Shown: positions 41,074-52,262 of the stretch, in pieces | Layout: each line of letters starts with the position of its first letter | Position numbering within the stretch: position 1 is the stretch's first letter | Assembly (NCBI GenBank): GCA_949987705.1 | Contig: OX465284.1 | Location: 67,317,470-67,381,469 of the forward strand | Source of the DNA: Thereva unica | Taxonomy: Eukaryota > Arthropoda > Insecta > Diptera > Therevidae | Direction of reading: 5' to 3' | DNA length: 64,000 nucleotides | The notes under the pieces: generated by a model | What the model was told of the DNA's origin: nothing | Database searches by the model: none | The model's input: the letters and a program-made list of their open reading frames with translations, nothing else | Translations under genes and position numbers: made by a program

Positions 41074-44000
41074 CTATGAAATTTCGAAAAAATGCCAGTA
41101 CCGAATTAAATTGATTTTAATGAAGAGCTAAGTTAGCAAAAGGCTATTTTCATTATAGAAAGAAAGACTGATCTATAAATAAACTTCAAGCACAAGTAAA
41201 CATCTTTATCTACACTTAACAGGGTTAACAAAATGCAGCATGTGGACAAAAGAATATGGCCGCCCTGCAAAAGACCTGATAATATCCTAAAGCTAACCCA
41301 CACAAACTAGAGCTATAGCTGTGTATATTGGACACTGGCAAGACCCTCTCAACTACAGGCCCCGAAGGAGAGTTTTTCATGGTCGTCAACTCGGTCCATA
41401 AATTCACCGGAGTGAGCGGAATAAACATGGCGCGGAATAAGTTCGGGAACGTTTTGGTTATAGTTTTGCAGTAAAAAGTGGTAAAATATTGTATTTTAAC
41501 ACTTTTAACTGCACTTGGATTTACCAGTGAATAGTTTATTAGTGATTTAATTAAAAAAAAATAAAAATAATTTAGTGATTAAGTGTCTTTTAAGTGTTTT
41601 AATTGTTAAGGCGAACAACTGTTTTTACATTCACGGTGTTTTTTCATGTTTATTTACGAAAAAATGTTGAAAATTTAATGTTTTGTTTAGTTATGGGATT
41701 ACAAGTGATTTTACAGTGATTAATACATATATTATGTAATTATTATTAAAAATATAGGTGTAGAAAAACACTTTTCTTATTCACTTTTCATTTCACACTT
41801 TTCTGCATATATATGTTTAATAATAATTGCATAATAAATTATTTAATGACTTTAAAATCACTTTTAATTAAATAATCAGCATATTTTTCCTTAATAAACA
41901 CGAAAAAAACACCGCGGAAGTAAAATAAATTGCTCACCTCAACAATTAACACACTTAAAACTCACTAAATCACTATTTTTTTTTAATTTTTTCTTATTAA
42001 ATCACTAAAGAACTAATCACTGATAATCCATGTATAGTTTAAAGTAATAACTTACAATGATTTTCCACTTTTTACCACAAAAATATAACGAAAAAAATCC
42101 CGAGCCTATTCCGCGCCATGTTTATTCTAACCAAATGTCAGATTTGTGGACCGGCTTCAGCTATGGTTGTATTAGTTAAAGAGAAAACTTCATGGCCTGT
42201 AATGGAGAGGGTCTTGACACTGGCCATTAGGATCATATGTTAAGAACGGGCCATTCAAAACTTCATGCCGTAGCTGCAAGGATCGATTTGATAAAGAAAT
42301 GATTGTGTATTCCAGACAGGGGTCAGGCACAGTTCATTTGGCAGCCACGTACTGAAGGAGCTTGAAAACCTAGCGAAAAAGAATCCGACCATCTTCATAC
42401 AGTTCTTGAATGCTACAAAGTAGATTTAAAATCTGTAACAAGCCTAGTAGCTATAAAGATGAGTAGTATCAAAGCGACGCTAATCTCTAATTGGAGGTCA
42501 GAATAGAGCATGTGGGCCTCACCACTTTAACCAACCAACCAACCAAAAAAACACTCTTTCTTCGGGGATATTTCTCTATTTGCACATATTTATTTATTAA
42601 CTACGTCTGTGCGCTGTGTACTACTCGTTTACTGTGCAAGCCCATCCAGATCTGCCTGCAGTTACGGATAAATGTATGAAAGTAAGAAAACGGATTTTAG
42701 TGAAATTAACATTCTTCTTCATAAAAGGTTCTTGCAGGACTTAGGTCTCTTAAAGTCTCTCTACGTTTTGCTAGTTCTCTCCAGTTTTTTACGAATAAAA
42801 ATAAGAAACGTTATGCTGCTGAAGCACAGATTGCAGACGTTCATACTGTCGCACTTGTGCCCAACAGTTCTCACTTCTCACAAAAGTACGCGTGGGTAAG
42901 AGAAGTTGAGCAAGTTTTATCCTAGATACCGTATGATACACTAAATCCTCTGCCCACTAGATAACTGGGATATACTGATAAGGACTGGTTGTTGGTTGCG
43001 ATCTGCAGAAAAGCAAAAGCATCACTGATGATCACTGACAAGGATATAATTAATTATTTATTTATTATATAAAAAAAGGAAGTACACAAGATTTACACCA
43101 ATATAAAATAAAACTACATAATAGATAGACTAACCAGGATGGATCAACTTTTTTCCATAAGGCAAATCCTCCGAAAAAGCTGGGAATACAACATCGTCAT
43201 GTATCAACTTTTTATCGACTTTAAACAAGCATACTACAGCATCGACAGGGAACAAATGTATGCGACAATGTTGGGCCTAAACTTCCTCCTAAAAATAGTA
43301 AAATTAACCAGTCAGAATACAAGGAGAATTGACGGAGTCCTTCCCAGTCAACAAGGCTTTAAGCAGGGCGATGGGCTGGCACCCATGCTATTTAATCTCT
43401 GCCTAGAAGGAGTAATTCGCAAAGTAAGCAAAGTAAACATTGATGCGAACACAACCGTGCTTAACAAACCCAATCAGTTGGCAGGATATGCCGACGATAT
43501 GAACTGCCTTGTCAGAGAATATTCACAGAATTAGAAGAAGCCAAATAAATGCAGACAAGAGCAAGATTCTAATTCAGTCAACGGTGGAAAGAAGAACAAA
43601 CCACAACACCACCTGGGCGAATATAACTTCGAACGGGTAAACCAATTTAATTACCTAGGGTCCACAGTCACGCGAAGACAACGATGAAACGATAGACGCA
43701 CAAAGAAGAATAAACACCGCAAACGAACATACTTCTAACTACTGCCAGTAACGAAATCCAGAGAATCCACAGAAAAACCAAATAAGAATCTACGAAACCA
43801 TCATACGTACAATAGCTACGTGAGGATGTGAAGCATGGAGTATCTCCCAGAAATCCGCAGACAAGATTGTACGACTTATACAAAGATTGTAAACTTTCGG
43901 CCCATGCCAAGCTACTACGCTTACGTTGGGTCGGTCATGTCCAAAAAATGGACAGCTCAAGGATACCAAAAAAGCCCTGTATCTACTACCAGTTGGCAAA

Positions 44001-46260
44001 AGACCAGTTGGCAGAGAACGGTCAAGGTGGGAAGACGATGTTAAGGCCGATGAAACAAAACTGCTCAACACAAGAAACTGGAGAAAGCTGCGGAGCAGAG
44101 AGACGTCTGGAAGAGGAAGCTGGTGGAGGCCAAGGGTCGAATTGGGTTGTGGGCCAATAAAAGAAAAGAGCACGAGATAGAGAAATAAGTGGACAGAGAA
44201 AAAGAAACATATTAAGTTGTAGGGACAGCTGGAGGCCCCTTTTTCGGTATTGGCTGAACATGGGCATGAGTGGTATAGTAAGGCAAAAAGTTTTGCGCAG
44301 AGGTTTAGCCAAAGATGAGGCGCGTTGTTTTAAGACGTTGTTTTAAGACGATAGGGGATATATTTTCGGGTCCAGTGGCTTTGTTGGCATCGAGCTCCTT
44401 GAGACACCGGTACACCTCACAAGTTCTGAAGAATACCCTGTCCATTAAATGAACGTTGTGGTCGAGAGCAGGGGGTAGCGTATCAATGCTATTACAAATG
44501 CTACTAAATCGGCCTTGGATTTTTTGCTGTCTATTGGAGTTTACTTCTCAACTTGCTGTGAAATAGCATTCTTGATGGTGAATTTACAGGAATTTCTTAG
44601 TTTTATATACTCCAGGCGGAACGATTCACTCGGGAAGCTCTTGCACGCTCGGAAGGCGGCTTCTTTACTTCTGATTGCATTCATACACCCCGGAATAAAC
44701 CATCTGTTGGGCCTTGCCTTAGATTTAGTAGAATGAAGAATGAATAAATACATTCCTGCCTGTATGATCCACCTGGTGATACGGATAGCTGCATAGTTGA
44801 TGCTTTTGTTTTGGAAACACAAATCCCAGTCAATGGACTGGAAAAAATTAATAAGCCCCAGCCAATTGGTCTTCCAATAATGTCATACTGTCCTCCTGGT
44901 TTGGGAAGGATGGGAAATTTGAATGGGAAGCTAGCGCTGATTAAGCAGTGGTCCGAATTGCCGACAGTACCGCGCTAGAAGTAAGAAAAAGATAAAGGAG
45001 ATTGGTTGCTTGATCAGTAATATCAGCGACTCTCGTGGGATGATCCCCAATTTGATGCAAGTTATTGGTGTCTGTAACCTTGCCAGAAACACTGGTGCCA
45101 TTTGAGTAAATCAGCCAGTTTACGTTGTGAACATTGAAATCACCCGCAGCAATGATTTCACACTCAAGATTGGACGACAAAAATCCCGAGATTGATTTAG
45201 AAATATGTAGTACCAAATGATGAAGTGGAGGCTTCGTTGCTTATGTTAAAACTTTCTGTATAGGAAGCAAAAGAATATGACGTGGCTTCGGATGATGCTT
45301 ATATATTTTATAATAAGCCATGTCATCCCTATCATTATCATAGATGGAATGCTCCAATGGAGAGAGAGATTATCAACTTGGAATTGCTTAAAAACACAAT
45401 AGTAGAATTCTCTTTCATATAACTAGCAATGTTCACAGTCATAACTTTTTGTTGTATCTCTTTACCTTGCTTTCTACAAGCGTATAACTCTTTTCGGAAG
45501 ACCATAACTTGCTCTTTTATACATATTTTCTTCACTTAGAATTATGCTTATCAAATATTAAATAAATAAAATATGTCGAAGAATTTCCGCCAACTAGAAT
45601 ATTCCTTAAAAAGGAATATTTTAATATCCGCAATGGCTTAGTTTTTAATATATTTCAATTACTATAATTTAAAAAACACAGTAAACCCAAAAAAACTTAC
45701 TCTGGAACATCCTCGCTGTCGAGACAAGATTTCCAGCCAACAAAGAAATCATTCAATTTCGTATGGCGAAACAGGGAACATATATACGCTATTATAAATT
45801 GCCTCATTTTGCAAAATATCTGGTAAAAGTTACCAAAAACACCTAAAATCGTGGATCCAATAGTGTTAACGGAAGTCTCATTATGTCTTTCTAGAAGTAC
45901 TTTCAAAAGATCTATATCATTGGTATCTTCAATCGCAACATTTTCAGACGAGTGCAGTTTGAATAAATTCTCAGGCTCATAGAGAATGATAACATTTTCT
46001 GCATTGCCACTAGTTTTAACACTCAAATTTATTAGATAAACATGAGGGTAATTTTCGTCGAACGCAAATTTTAAAGAAACATCACAGCTTATTTCATTGC
46101 CAGCTTCTGAAGAACAGCCCAGTCTTCTATATCCAGCTTCTTTTTGACTAGAAATGATAAAATATGATATGGAATTTTCTTCGATAGCCACTTCCCCGTA
46201 AAGGGAGCATTCTTTCTTTTCATAAAATAATGACTTGGGGTAAAATATCTTCACAATCAT
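40155..46260 (-). CDS. PIG-Q: PIG-Q (GPI1), GPI-GlcNAc transferase subunit; six exons, 3' end missing
   Basis: Exons on the minus strand: 46260-45701, 41073-40971, 40917-40782, 40724-40580, 40522-40446 and 40270-40155. All have GT donors and AG acceptors, and codon phase is kept at each joint. The translation follows the conserved half of PIG-Q: FDVITGVLVMAWVFF, GNPIGLKLNAQLNNFFL, YHMDLWATFIEIIGPSIFYF, SDLIILLSLHA, LYNIEKVGISALWKVVLGRR, YMNRQLYLATIFFTTLLF and LLPTVFVYY. These are membrane helices of the ER protein that stabilises the PIG-A complex, which adds GlcNAc to phosphatidylinositol, the first step of GPI-anchor synthesis. The last exon (the family has a further 50-100 residues) is not found before 39800, where transposons begin. 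It may lie beyond them, or the gene may be broken. Intron 1 is 4.6 kb of TE debris; the other introns are 50-180 bp. Confidence 0.88.
41333..42230. mobile_element. long foldback element in PIG-Q intron 1
   Basis: The left end CTGGCAAGACCCTCTC and the right end GAGAGGGTCTTGACACTGG are inverted. Pairing resumes over most of the interior: ATAAACATGGCGCGGAATA against TATTCCGCGCCATGTTTAT, AGTGGTAAAA against TTTTTACCAC, and a CACGGTGTTTTTTC block against its inverse. Arms of about 430 bp with AT-rich spacers. No target duplication is clear and there is no coding sequence. Confidence 0.7.
42231..43130. other. intronic debris, no gene recognised
   Basis: Scattered frames of 60-75 codons without recognisable content. 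An (AACC)n-like run lies at 42530-42545 after a GGCCTCACCAC stretch, looking like a non-LTR 3' tail. Confidence 0.4.
43139..44160 (+). pseudogene. RTE-like non-LTR RT fragment, 3' part
   Basis: The frame at 43139-43534 reads RT blocks: LFIDFKQAYYSIDREQMYAT, QGFKQGDGLAPMLFNLCLEG and AGYADDMNCLV. After a frame change, blocks typical of the same family's C-terminus follow (FNYLGSTV near 43648, REIHRKTKIRIYETI near 43760, LLRLRWVGHVQKMD near 43913, KRPVGRERSRWEDDV near 43998, and ARNW/RDVWKR-like pieces to 44150). Stops and frameshifts are frequent. The endonuclease is absent (5' truncation, normal for the class). It lies in PIG-Q intron 1, opposite to the gene. Confidence 0.8.
44320..45250 (-). 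pseudogene. non-LTR retrotransposon remnant (endonuclease to RT start)
   Basis: On the minus strand, endonuclease text (IIAAGDFNVHNVNWLIYSNG, about 45150-45080) is followed by a linker domain (RPNRWFIPGCMNAIRSKEAA, then FPSESFRLEYIKLRNSCK, 44725-44575). Next is an RT opening with LKELDANKATGPENISPI near 44400-44330. Order is correct for a Jockey/CR1-like ORF2, with frame breaks. The linker is clearly the same family as the plus-strand copy at 61295-62500. Confidence 0.72.
45701..46260 (-). CDS. PIG-Q: PIG-Q exon 1 (N-terminal domain)
   Basis: The frame starts MIVKIFYPKSLFYEKKECSL and gives 186 complete codons plus two bases, ending at GA/GTAAGT. The phase (two bases of the last codon) exactly fits the acceptor at 41074-41075. 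The N-terminal half is poorly conserved in the family. The end of the exon, GNFYQIFCKMRQFIIAYICS followed by LFRHTKLNDFF, matches the region before the membrane helices. The Met is preceded by AT-rich DNA with no clear TATA box. Confidence 0.8.
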
Positions 46261-46391
46261 TATTTCTCTATCACATTTGTAAATAATCCACTGACAGTAC
46301 GTTTGTTTTTGTATTGTATCTTCTTCTTTTTTATGGATTTAAACTTTTCATCAGGGAGACTATACAAGGAGATATAACTCTGTGTTGTCAA
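46261..46391 (-). promoter_or_regulatory. PIG-Q upstream region
   Basis: 130 bp between the PIG-Q Met and the first upstream transposon. It would hold the 5' UTR and core promoter if the Met is right. No TATA box or strong initiator is identified. Confidence 0.35.
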
Positions 46392-46393
46392 TT

Positions 46394-46628
46394 ACCTAGT
46401 TTATAGCTGCTCCAAAAATAATTCGAATTATGGATCATCCAAAAAATTTTGCCCTATAAACGAGGTAATTCGAATTATGGTTTAAACCGAAATGTTTTGG
46501 CTTAAGCCATAGTTATAAGAATGCATTTGTGGGAACCGTATTGTATTTAATACCCGTTTATACGCTAATTCGAAATTTTGACGTAACTTTGGGTTAAATC
46601 GATTTAATTTTTCTGCTATAAACTAGGT
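46394..46628. mobile_element. 235-bp MITE with TA duplication
   Basis: The ends CCTAGTTTATAGC and its inverse (46616-46628) are perfect. TA flanks at 46392-46393 and 46629-46630. The interior repeats AATTCGAATTATGG in both orientations. It lies close to the PIG-Q promoter, 130 bp upstream of the Met. Confidence 0.8.
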
Positions 46629-46851
46629 AAATTTTCGTTTGATTAATGGTGTAACCACAATTGGGGCGCCCGGCGAAACTATCGTCGCAGCTATTGTCAA
46701 ACACTTTTATAATACACACGATTCTTATGAAGTTGCCCACAATTGGACCACGGCCACGGCGACGAGCACGACCACTCTTATTAAAGTGAGATAAATTTCT
46801 AATTCGAAGTCGGCATCTGTCAAAGTTGTTGTGCGATTTTCGGTTTTCGAC

Positions 46852-49450
46852 ATGGAGCAATACGAAGAAAAACTAATCAGTTCGGTCTTCGCTTCCGACC
46901 GGGTCGGTCGCATCTTCTTGCGGCTGGCCCCGAACTTCAAATTCTCAGCGATCAACTAACGGTGTTTAATTTTACTGTAATTCACAGTTCTGAAAGTAAT
47001 TAATCGTGGTTTTCTAACTAAATCATATCAGTGTCAAAAATAAAAATAATCTTGTCTCATTCTGTCTTCGTACAGAATTACGCGAAACTTTATAAACTAA
47101 AAAATTAGTTTTTATTAAAATCTTGTGATTGGTGTAGTCATGTTCATAGAATGAACAACGTGTTCCATAATATGTGTTCTCACATTAAATCTAGTCAAAC
47201 TTGCAATCAAAAGGAAGCAGATTAATTAATCATACTGCGATCATCACTATCATTAATGGCATCCCAACATTATATGATAATTTAATCAGAAGAAAATTAA
47301 CTGATCATTGAGATTTTTGAAGATAATAAAAAGACAACAGGATTAAAAAAGCGATACCTATCTCCATCATGGAAGTGCACACCTAGAAACACATGGATCA
47401 TTGAGACGTTTACATTTAACCCCAACCGGCCTGAGCATTATAATGTGACCGATATTTCTCAGCATAAATCAGTTCACGTGGAGTGTTCCAAACCACAAAC
47501 AGGATAATTACAAGGCTTCATAAGTTTAAACATGAGACGAATGATGGAAATTCATGATAATTCCTTGAACTTTAATACATCGACCAGAATGAATTTTAAG
47601 AATGTATAAAGCAGCATGGTTTCAAACAGCAATCCGCTATAATTCAGAATGGAGCATATTAACCGTTACAGCTTCTTAACAATGGATAAAATCGACGACT
47701 GCACTAGTAATCTGTGCATAATTTTATAAATTTAAATTAGGACCTTCCTAGAGCATTGTTTTTATATATATAATTTCCAGATCAGTGCCTCTATATCTAA
47801 TGACTTTTTTATTTCGAGCATCTGGTGCGCGGGTTTTTGACGAGAGGAATTTGCGTGCCTCATGCCCTTTATGCATGTTGGAAGAGTATCACCACACCTG
47901 GAGATTTTAAAAGTACTGAATTTGTGTGCATTCAGTGTTACATCGCTTGAGTAATTGGTATCTTAAATTGGTAAATTTTGTTCAATGAAAGGGGTCTAGA
48001 ATATGAATACCGATGACTCGTGGCTAGTTGAGGGAACCTAACCACAGCAGCTGGGGCAACACACATTCAGCGATCATAGTTTGACAAGTTGGTATTTGGT
48101 AGCTCTACTACGAGTCAACTAGAGGTCCAGCAACCTTCTGTAGCACGTGAGGGTAGACATGATGCTGTACAGGAGCTTATGCCAGGTCTTACCAACATGC
48201 TCTCATGGACATTTGACAGACTGATCTTACATCAAGATAATTTGATTGGACTTTCCTTGCGGAGTTTGAATTCTACATTACCGGACGTACCCATTGTGAC
48301 ACTTAAGTTGACAGCTCTATTCATCAGTCCAGCTTGGTCGACCAGATGTGACTTTTCTCACATCTACTAACAGAGACACCTGCCACGTTTTCTGGCTTAA
48401 ACCAGGACGTGTCACTCAGCCTTGTATTATCGAAAGTTAAATTAATTAATTTCATAAACGTAGTTTCTTGGTTATATGGCTGAAAGGCCAGGACCATTAA
48501 AGGCACCCAGTGCCACGCTAGTTTAAAACTAGCCAAAAACAACAACAACAACAAGAAAAACTAATAGAATTAGTTAGGGAGAATAAAGAGCTCTATGATT
48601 TATCAGACAGGAGCTATAAGAATGTCTTAAAAAAAGAAAAAATATGGAAAGAGATTGCTCAAAAGTTAAATTGTGATCGTAAGTGAAGCATTATAGCAGT
48701 TTATAAAGCAGCTTTACAGTGTACATATATGCTGAAATAAAATCATTTTTATTGCTTCTTTTAGCGGAGAAATGCAAAAGGCGTTGGAAAGGTTTAAGGG
48801 ATACCTTCAAACGGAATAAAAAATCGCTTGCTTTACCGTCAGGAAGTGGGGCTCCCGAGGCGGAGATAAAATGGAAATATTATAACTGCCTGGCTTTTTT
48901 AAATGATTGCGAGGGATATCGAAGGTAATCCAAAAACTTATTCAGAAATTTCCGCGTATTTTTATTTCAGCAGTTTTATAAAAATAATTTATATTTTCAG
49001 GACAATTGGAAACGTCAGTCCTTCCACTCCATTCCGCGAAGCAAGGCAAGAGTATGAAGAGTCGATTGTAATAGGTACAAAATAAGATTTGTTGTGTTTC
49101 ATATTTATCTTTATAATTATAATTTTTTATAAGACGATGTAGATGCAATTTATGAGCTCGGCCCGAGCGATTCAGCATCATCTTTTACAGAATCAACGTC
49201 TGCTACAGAAAGTCAGAAGAGCAGAACATCGAAGTCGAAGCACCCTCTTCCAACAGAACTTCAAGAACTGTTTTCCTCTGCTTCAGACATTTTTAAGGCC
49301 ATGGGCGCTAGCCAACAAGAATCCCCAACAGTAACTCTGTTTGTTTCCTTAGCGCGTAAAATCGACGAAGCCAAATTATCTGCGGCTAGAAGACTGGAAC
49401 TGGAGGCTAAAGTGGTGTCATTGGTGTATGAGAATTTGTTGCCATATTAA
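46852..49450 (+). pseudogene. Harbinger MADF-domain (Myb/SANT-like) protein gene, disrupted
   Basis: The Met at 46852 starts MEQYEEKLI and is cut at 46878 by a retroposon. The frame resumes at 48566 and splices 48678/48765, 48924/49001 and 49074/49134 with GT-AG introns to the stop at 49448-49450. The MADF domain spans the first three exon parts (ELVRENKELYDLSDRSYKN, IWKEIAQKLN, CKRRWKGLRDTFKRNKK, IKWKYYNCLAFLND). A serine-rich linker and a C-terminal BESS-like helix follow (LFVSLARKIDEAKLSAARR). In PIF/Harbinger the Myb/MADF partner brings transposase to the nucleus and to the TIR. The only damage seen is the insertion after codon 9. Confidence 0.87.
46878..48552 (+). mobile_element. 1,675-bp non-coding non-LTR-like retroposon
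   Basis: It is flanked by a 13-bp perfect duplication AAGAAAAACTAAT (46865-46877, 48553-48565) and ends in a (CAA)n-type tail (48528-48552). It begins CAGTTCGGTCTTCGCTTCCG, a GC-rich head. Target-primed retrotransposition explains all three. No frame longer than about 95 codons is recognisable, so it is either a large SINE-like or internally deleted non-LTR element. It interrupts the MADF gene. Confidence 0.85.
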
Positions 49451-49662
49451 AGTAAATATTGCCAATGAAATATTTAAGTTTTTAAAAGCCGTGCCGAGAA
49501 TGTGCCTTTTTTAATTTTATCATGAATTTACTGCCAAGAATGTGCCTTATGTTTAAGTATTTATTTCCAGTACATATTATGTTGTTATAGCGAAAGAAAT
49601 ATACGAATAAATATTTATTTTTATTATGTTATATTTTATTTTTATTTTACATTAAAAATTTA

Positions 49663-50904
49663 CTATTCTTGCAAATATGTACAGAGCTCGTTTCTCAATT
49701 CAAGTGCCGATCGCGGGGCATTCCTTGTTCGAAAACATGTTGCGGATTGTAATGGTTCTTGCGCGCGCCACTCCCCGGTGAAACTTTGGCCATTTCTTTC
49801 ATGGTCGATTAATTCTTCATAAAAATATTTGTTGTCTTTATGAAATATAAGAAAATTATGTAGAACCACACAAGCCATTACAATTTTATCGACATTTTCT
49901 GGCTTACAATAAATGCTATTTTTCAAAATTCTCCACCGGTTTGCTAGAATACCGAAAGTGTTTTCTATCAGAACTCGAGCTCTTGATAATTTCTGATTAA
50001 AATTGTCTTTTGAAGTAGGTAAATTATGCCCAGGATAGGGACGCATTATATTATCTTTTAGAGGAAAGGCGGAATCTGCAACAAAATAAAAAGGGAAGTT
50101 TTCTGACTCAGGTATATTAAGCGATCCATTTAATATTTTTTTGCCAAAGGCACTTCGAGCGAAGATGCCCCCATCGCTCTGGCTGCCGCATGCACCTATG
50201 TCTACAAAAGTAAAAGCATAATTGCTTTCGCAGGCGGCTAGAAGCACAATGCTGTGATTCTTTTTATAGTTAAAATACAAAGAACCGGAACGCCTAGGGC
50301 AAACAATGTTGATGTGTTTACCATCGATTGCGCCTATGCAATTTGGCATTCCTGTTTTACGCATAAAACCTTCTGCTATAAGTTTCCATTGATTCCCATT
50401 CGGATGTGCAAGATAAATGTGATGCAATTCTTCCCAAATAGCAGTACATGTCTCATAAATAATTTTTCTCGTTGTAGATAGTCCAAGTTTAAAACTCCAT
50501 GCCAAAAATTGTGGATCACAACCACGAGATAAAAATCTGAAAAGAAAATATATAAAAACTTGCTGCGTTAAAGGCTTAAAATCTCACAATAACGTCACAA
50601 TGAGACGTTGTTCTGCACTTATTGGTCTTCTCCTGGAATACCTCTGCAGACGTTCATTTAGCAAATTTAACAACATCTCAAAGTTAGAGGTAGTCATTCT
50701 CGTTGCTTTGAAAAAATTATTCTCATCAACACTTTTCATTTTCATATACATTTTTTCGAAAAATCCATGTCGGCCTCTATCTTGGTTTATTTCACGAACC
50801 CACCATCGTCGTTTCCTTATTTCTAAGTAATATAGATAACTTTCCCAGACAATTTGTAAAATTAAAATTATTTTTATTATTTTTGCACTTTGCGTCTCAT
50901 CCAT
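49663..50904 (-). CDS. PIF/Harbinger transposase (two exons)
   Basis: Exon 1 is 50904-50588 and exon 2 is 50536-49663, joined over a 51-bp intron (GTGAGA...TTTCAG); phase is kept, giving 396 residues. Start [12 protein letters not shown]. Exon 1 ends in the helix-turn-helix-like [14 protein letters not shown]. The DDE_Tnp_4 domain has the catalytic residues in [22 protein letters not shown] and [17 protein letters not shown]. The stop is at 49663-49665. It would cut and paste the element at the GTGTAACCACA termini. No damage is seen, so it is potentially functional, although its partner gene is broken. Confidence 0.93.
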
Positions 50905-51059
50905 TTTCGCCGTGGTAATAATTATACGTAATAAAACAAATTTAGTGATTGTAGCTACCGATATCGCCCTATTGTGTGCACACGACTACTTTCGCAGCGA
51001 GAACCCCCGTGGCCGTGGTCGTCGCCGTCGTTGTCGCCCCAATTGTGGTTACACTATAA

Positions 51060-52048
51060 TGAGGGCGCCACAGTCACATGTACCCCAAAAAACATGGCCG
51101 ATTATATTCATCCGGTTGATGGCAAAGTCCGTTAACTTCTAAGATATTTTATGTTTACGCCTAACTTAAAAATTCAGCTTTTAAATTGGATGTATATTGA
51201 TGCGATTTTTCGTATTTAACCAATTTATAAACCCATATCTGTGTAACGGCCAGTTTTTTTGCACTAGTTGACTCAAAATCACTGTCTGGAATGTAAACTA
51301 GGAAGTTGTTCGGGATATAGAAAAAAAAGGAGGGGGGGAGAAAAAAATTTTGGGAGGAAAAAAAATGAAAATTTTTTTTGGGGGGGAGTCTTTTTAGTAT
51401 ATTCCTGGGAAAAGGAAGTTTTTTTTTTTTTTTTGAAAAACTGCGATTCCGATTGTTTATAGGAATGTCCTTAAAATTAACGTTTTAATTATTAGTTTAT
51501 GCATAAATTGTGTGTTCCAATAATAAAAGTTAGTTATGTTTCCTATCGTCAGTTAAAAGGAACAAAGAATTGGTAGTTGCCTATAGAACCTCAGCACAAA
51601 CTTAACAAGCTGTTAAGACTCATGTTCGGATGATTCTTCAATCCAAGAATGTGATTTAATAATTGGTACTCCTATATATACAAATGGGGAGATAGAAAAT
51701 ATCTCAACCAATGTTTCACCATTTGCCTGGTGCTTCGAATACGTGCAAGATATAATTCTACAGTCGCCCATGGGAAAAAGATAATTACGACAACTAACGT
51801 CTAACATCACTCACGATAACCAATACGGACTCAGAAGTGGAATGGAGAAGACTGGATCATCTGAAGGAACTTTTTTCGAATTGTTTGTCAAGAGGATGAT
51901 AATGCTCGAGATGCCTCTGTTAGATCACCATTTCCTCCTGGCCCTAAAAACCTGGCAGGTATAATTGGTGTGTAAGCAGCTGGAAGCGTACTGTTTCACG
52001 TGGGCATATGGATGGTTTAAATTGGTAATCTGGTTTTTTTATTTATAC
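51060..52048. other. intergenic stretch, no gene recognised
   Basis: A low-complexity block at about 51320-51440 consists of long G and A/T runs (GGAGGGGGGGAG, AAAAAATTTT, GGGGGGG). The remainder has only short, unrecognised frames. Confidence 0.5.
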
Positions 52049-52060
52049 AGTTACAATATC

Positions 52061-52262
52061 GAAAGTTCTCTGCGGTAAGACCTATGGGGTGCGACAGCGA
52101 GGGAGGCCCAACCTTCGCTGGAAGGATGGCGTGGACCAGGACGCTCAGAGTTTAGGGATGCCAAACTGGATGACATCGGCTCAGAAACGGGACCGGTGGA
52201 GAGAACAGTTGCGCGAGGCCAGGACCGGATCCCGGTTGTAGAGCCGTTAAAGAAGAAGAAGA
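52061..52262 (+). mobile_element. 5'-truncated RTE-type 3' tail
   Basis: The 202-bp insert is flanked by a 12-bp duplication AGTTACAATATC (52049-52060, 52263-52274) and ends in (GAA)n. It encodes the typical end of an RTE-like ORF: RQRGRPNLRWKDGVDQDAQS and RDRWREQLREARTGS. It is a 5'-truncated copy. Confidence 0.88.

Larger units (their letters stand above)
46647..51056. mobile_element. PIF/Harbinger transposon with transposase and MADF genes
   Basis: Ends TGGTGTAACCACAATTGGGG (46647) and, inverted, TAGTGTAACCACAATTGGGG (51056) match except one base. The 3-bp duplication TAA (46644-46646, 51057-51059) is diagnostic of Harbinger. CACGGCCACGGCGACGA-type subterminal repeats lie about 110 bp inside the left end and about 30-60 bp inside the right end. 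Two genes converge: MADF (plus) and transposase (minus). A later non-LTR insertion occupies 46878-48552. Confidence 0.95.

Noticed and set aside
45697..46260. considered as a stand-alone unknown gene
   Set aside because: Its donor phase and C-terminal text fit PIG-Q exon 1 joined to the exon at 41073.
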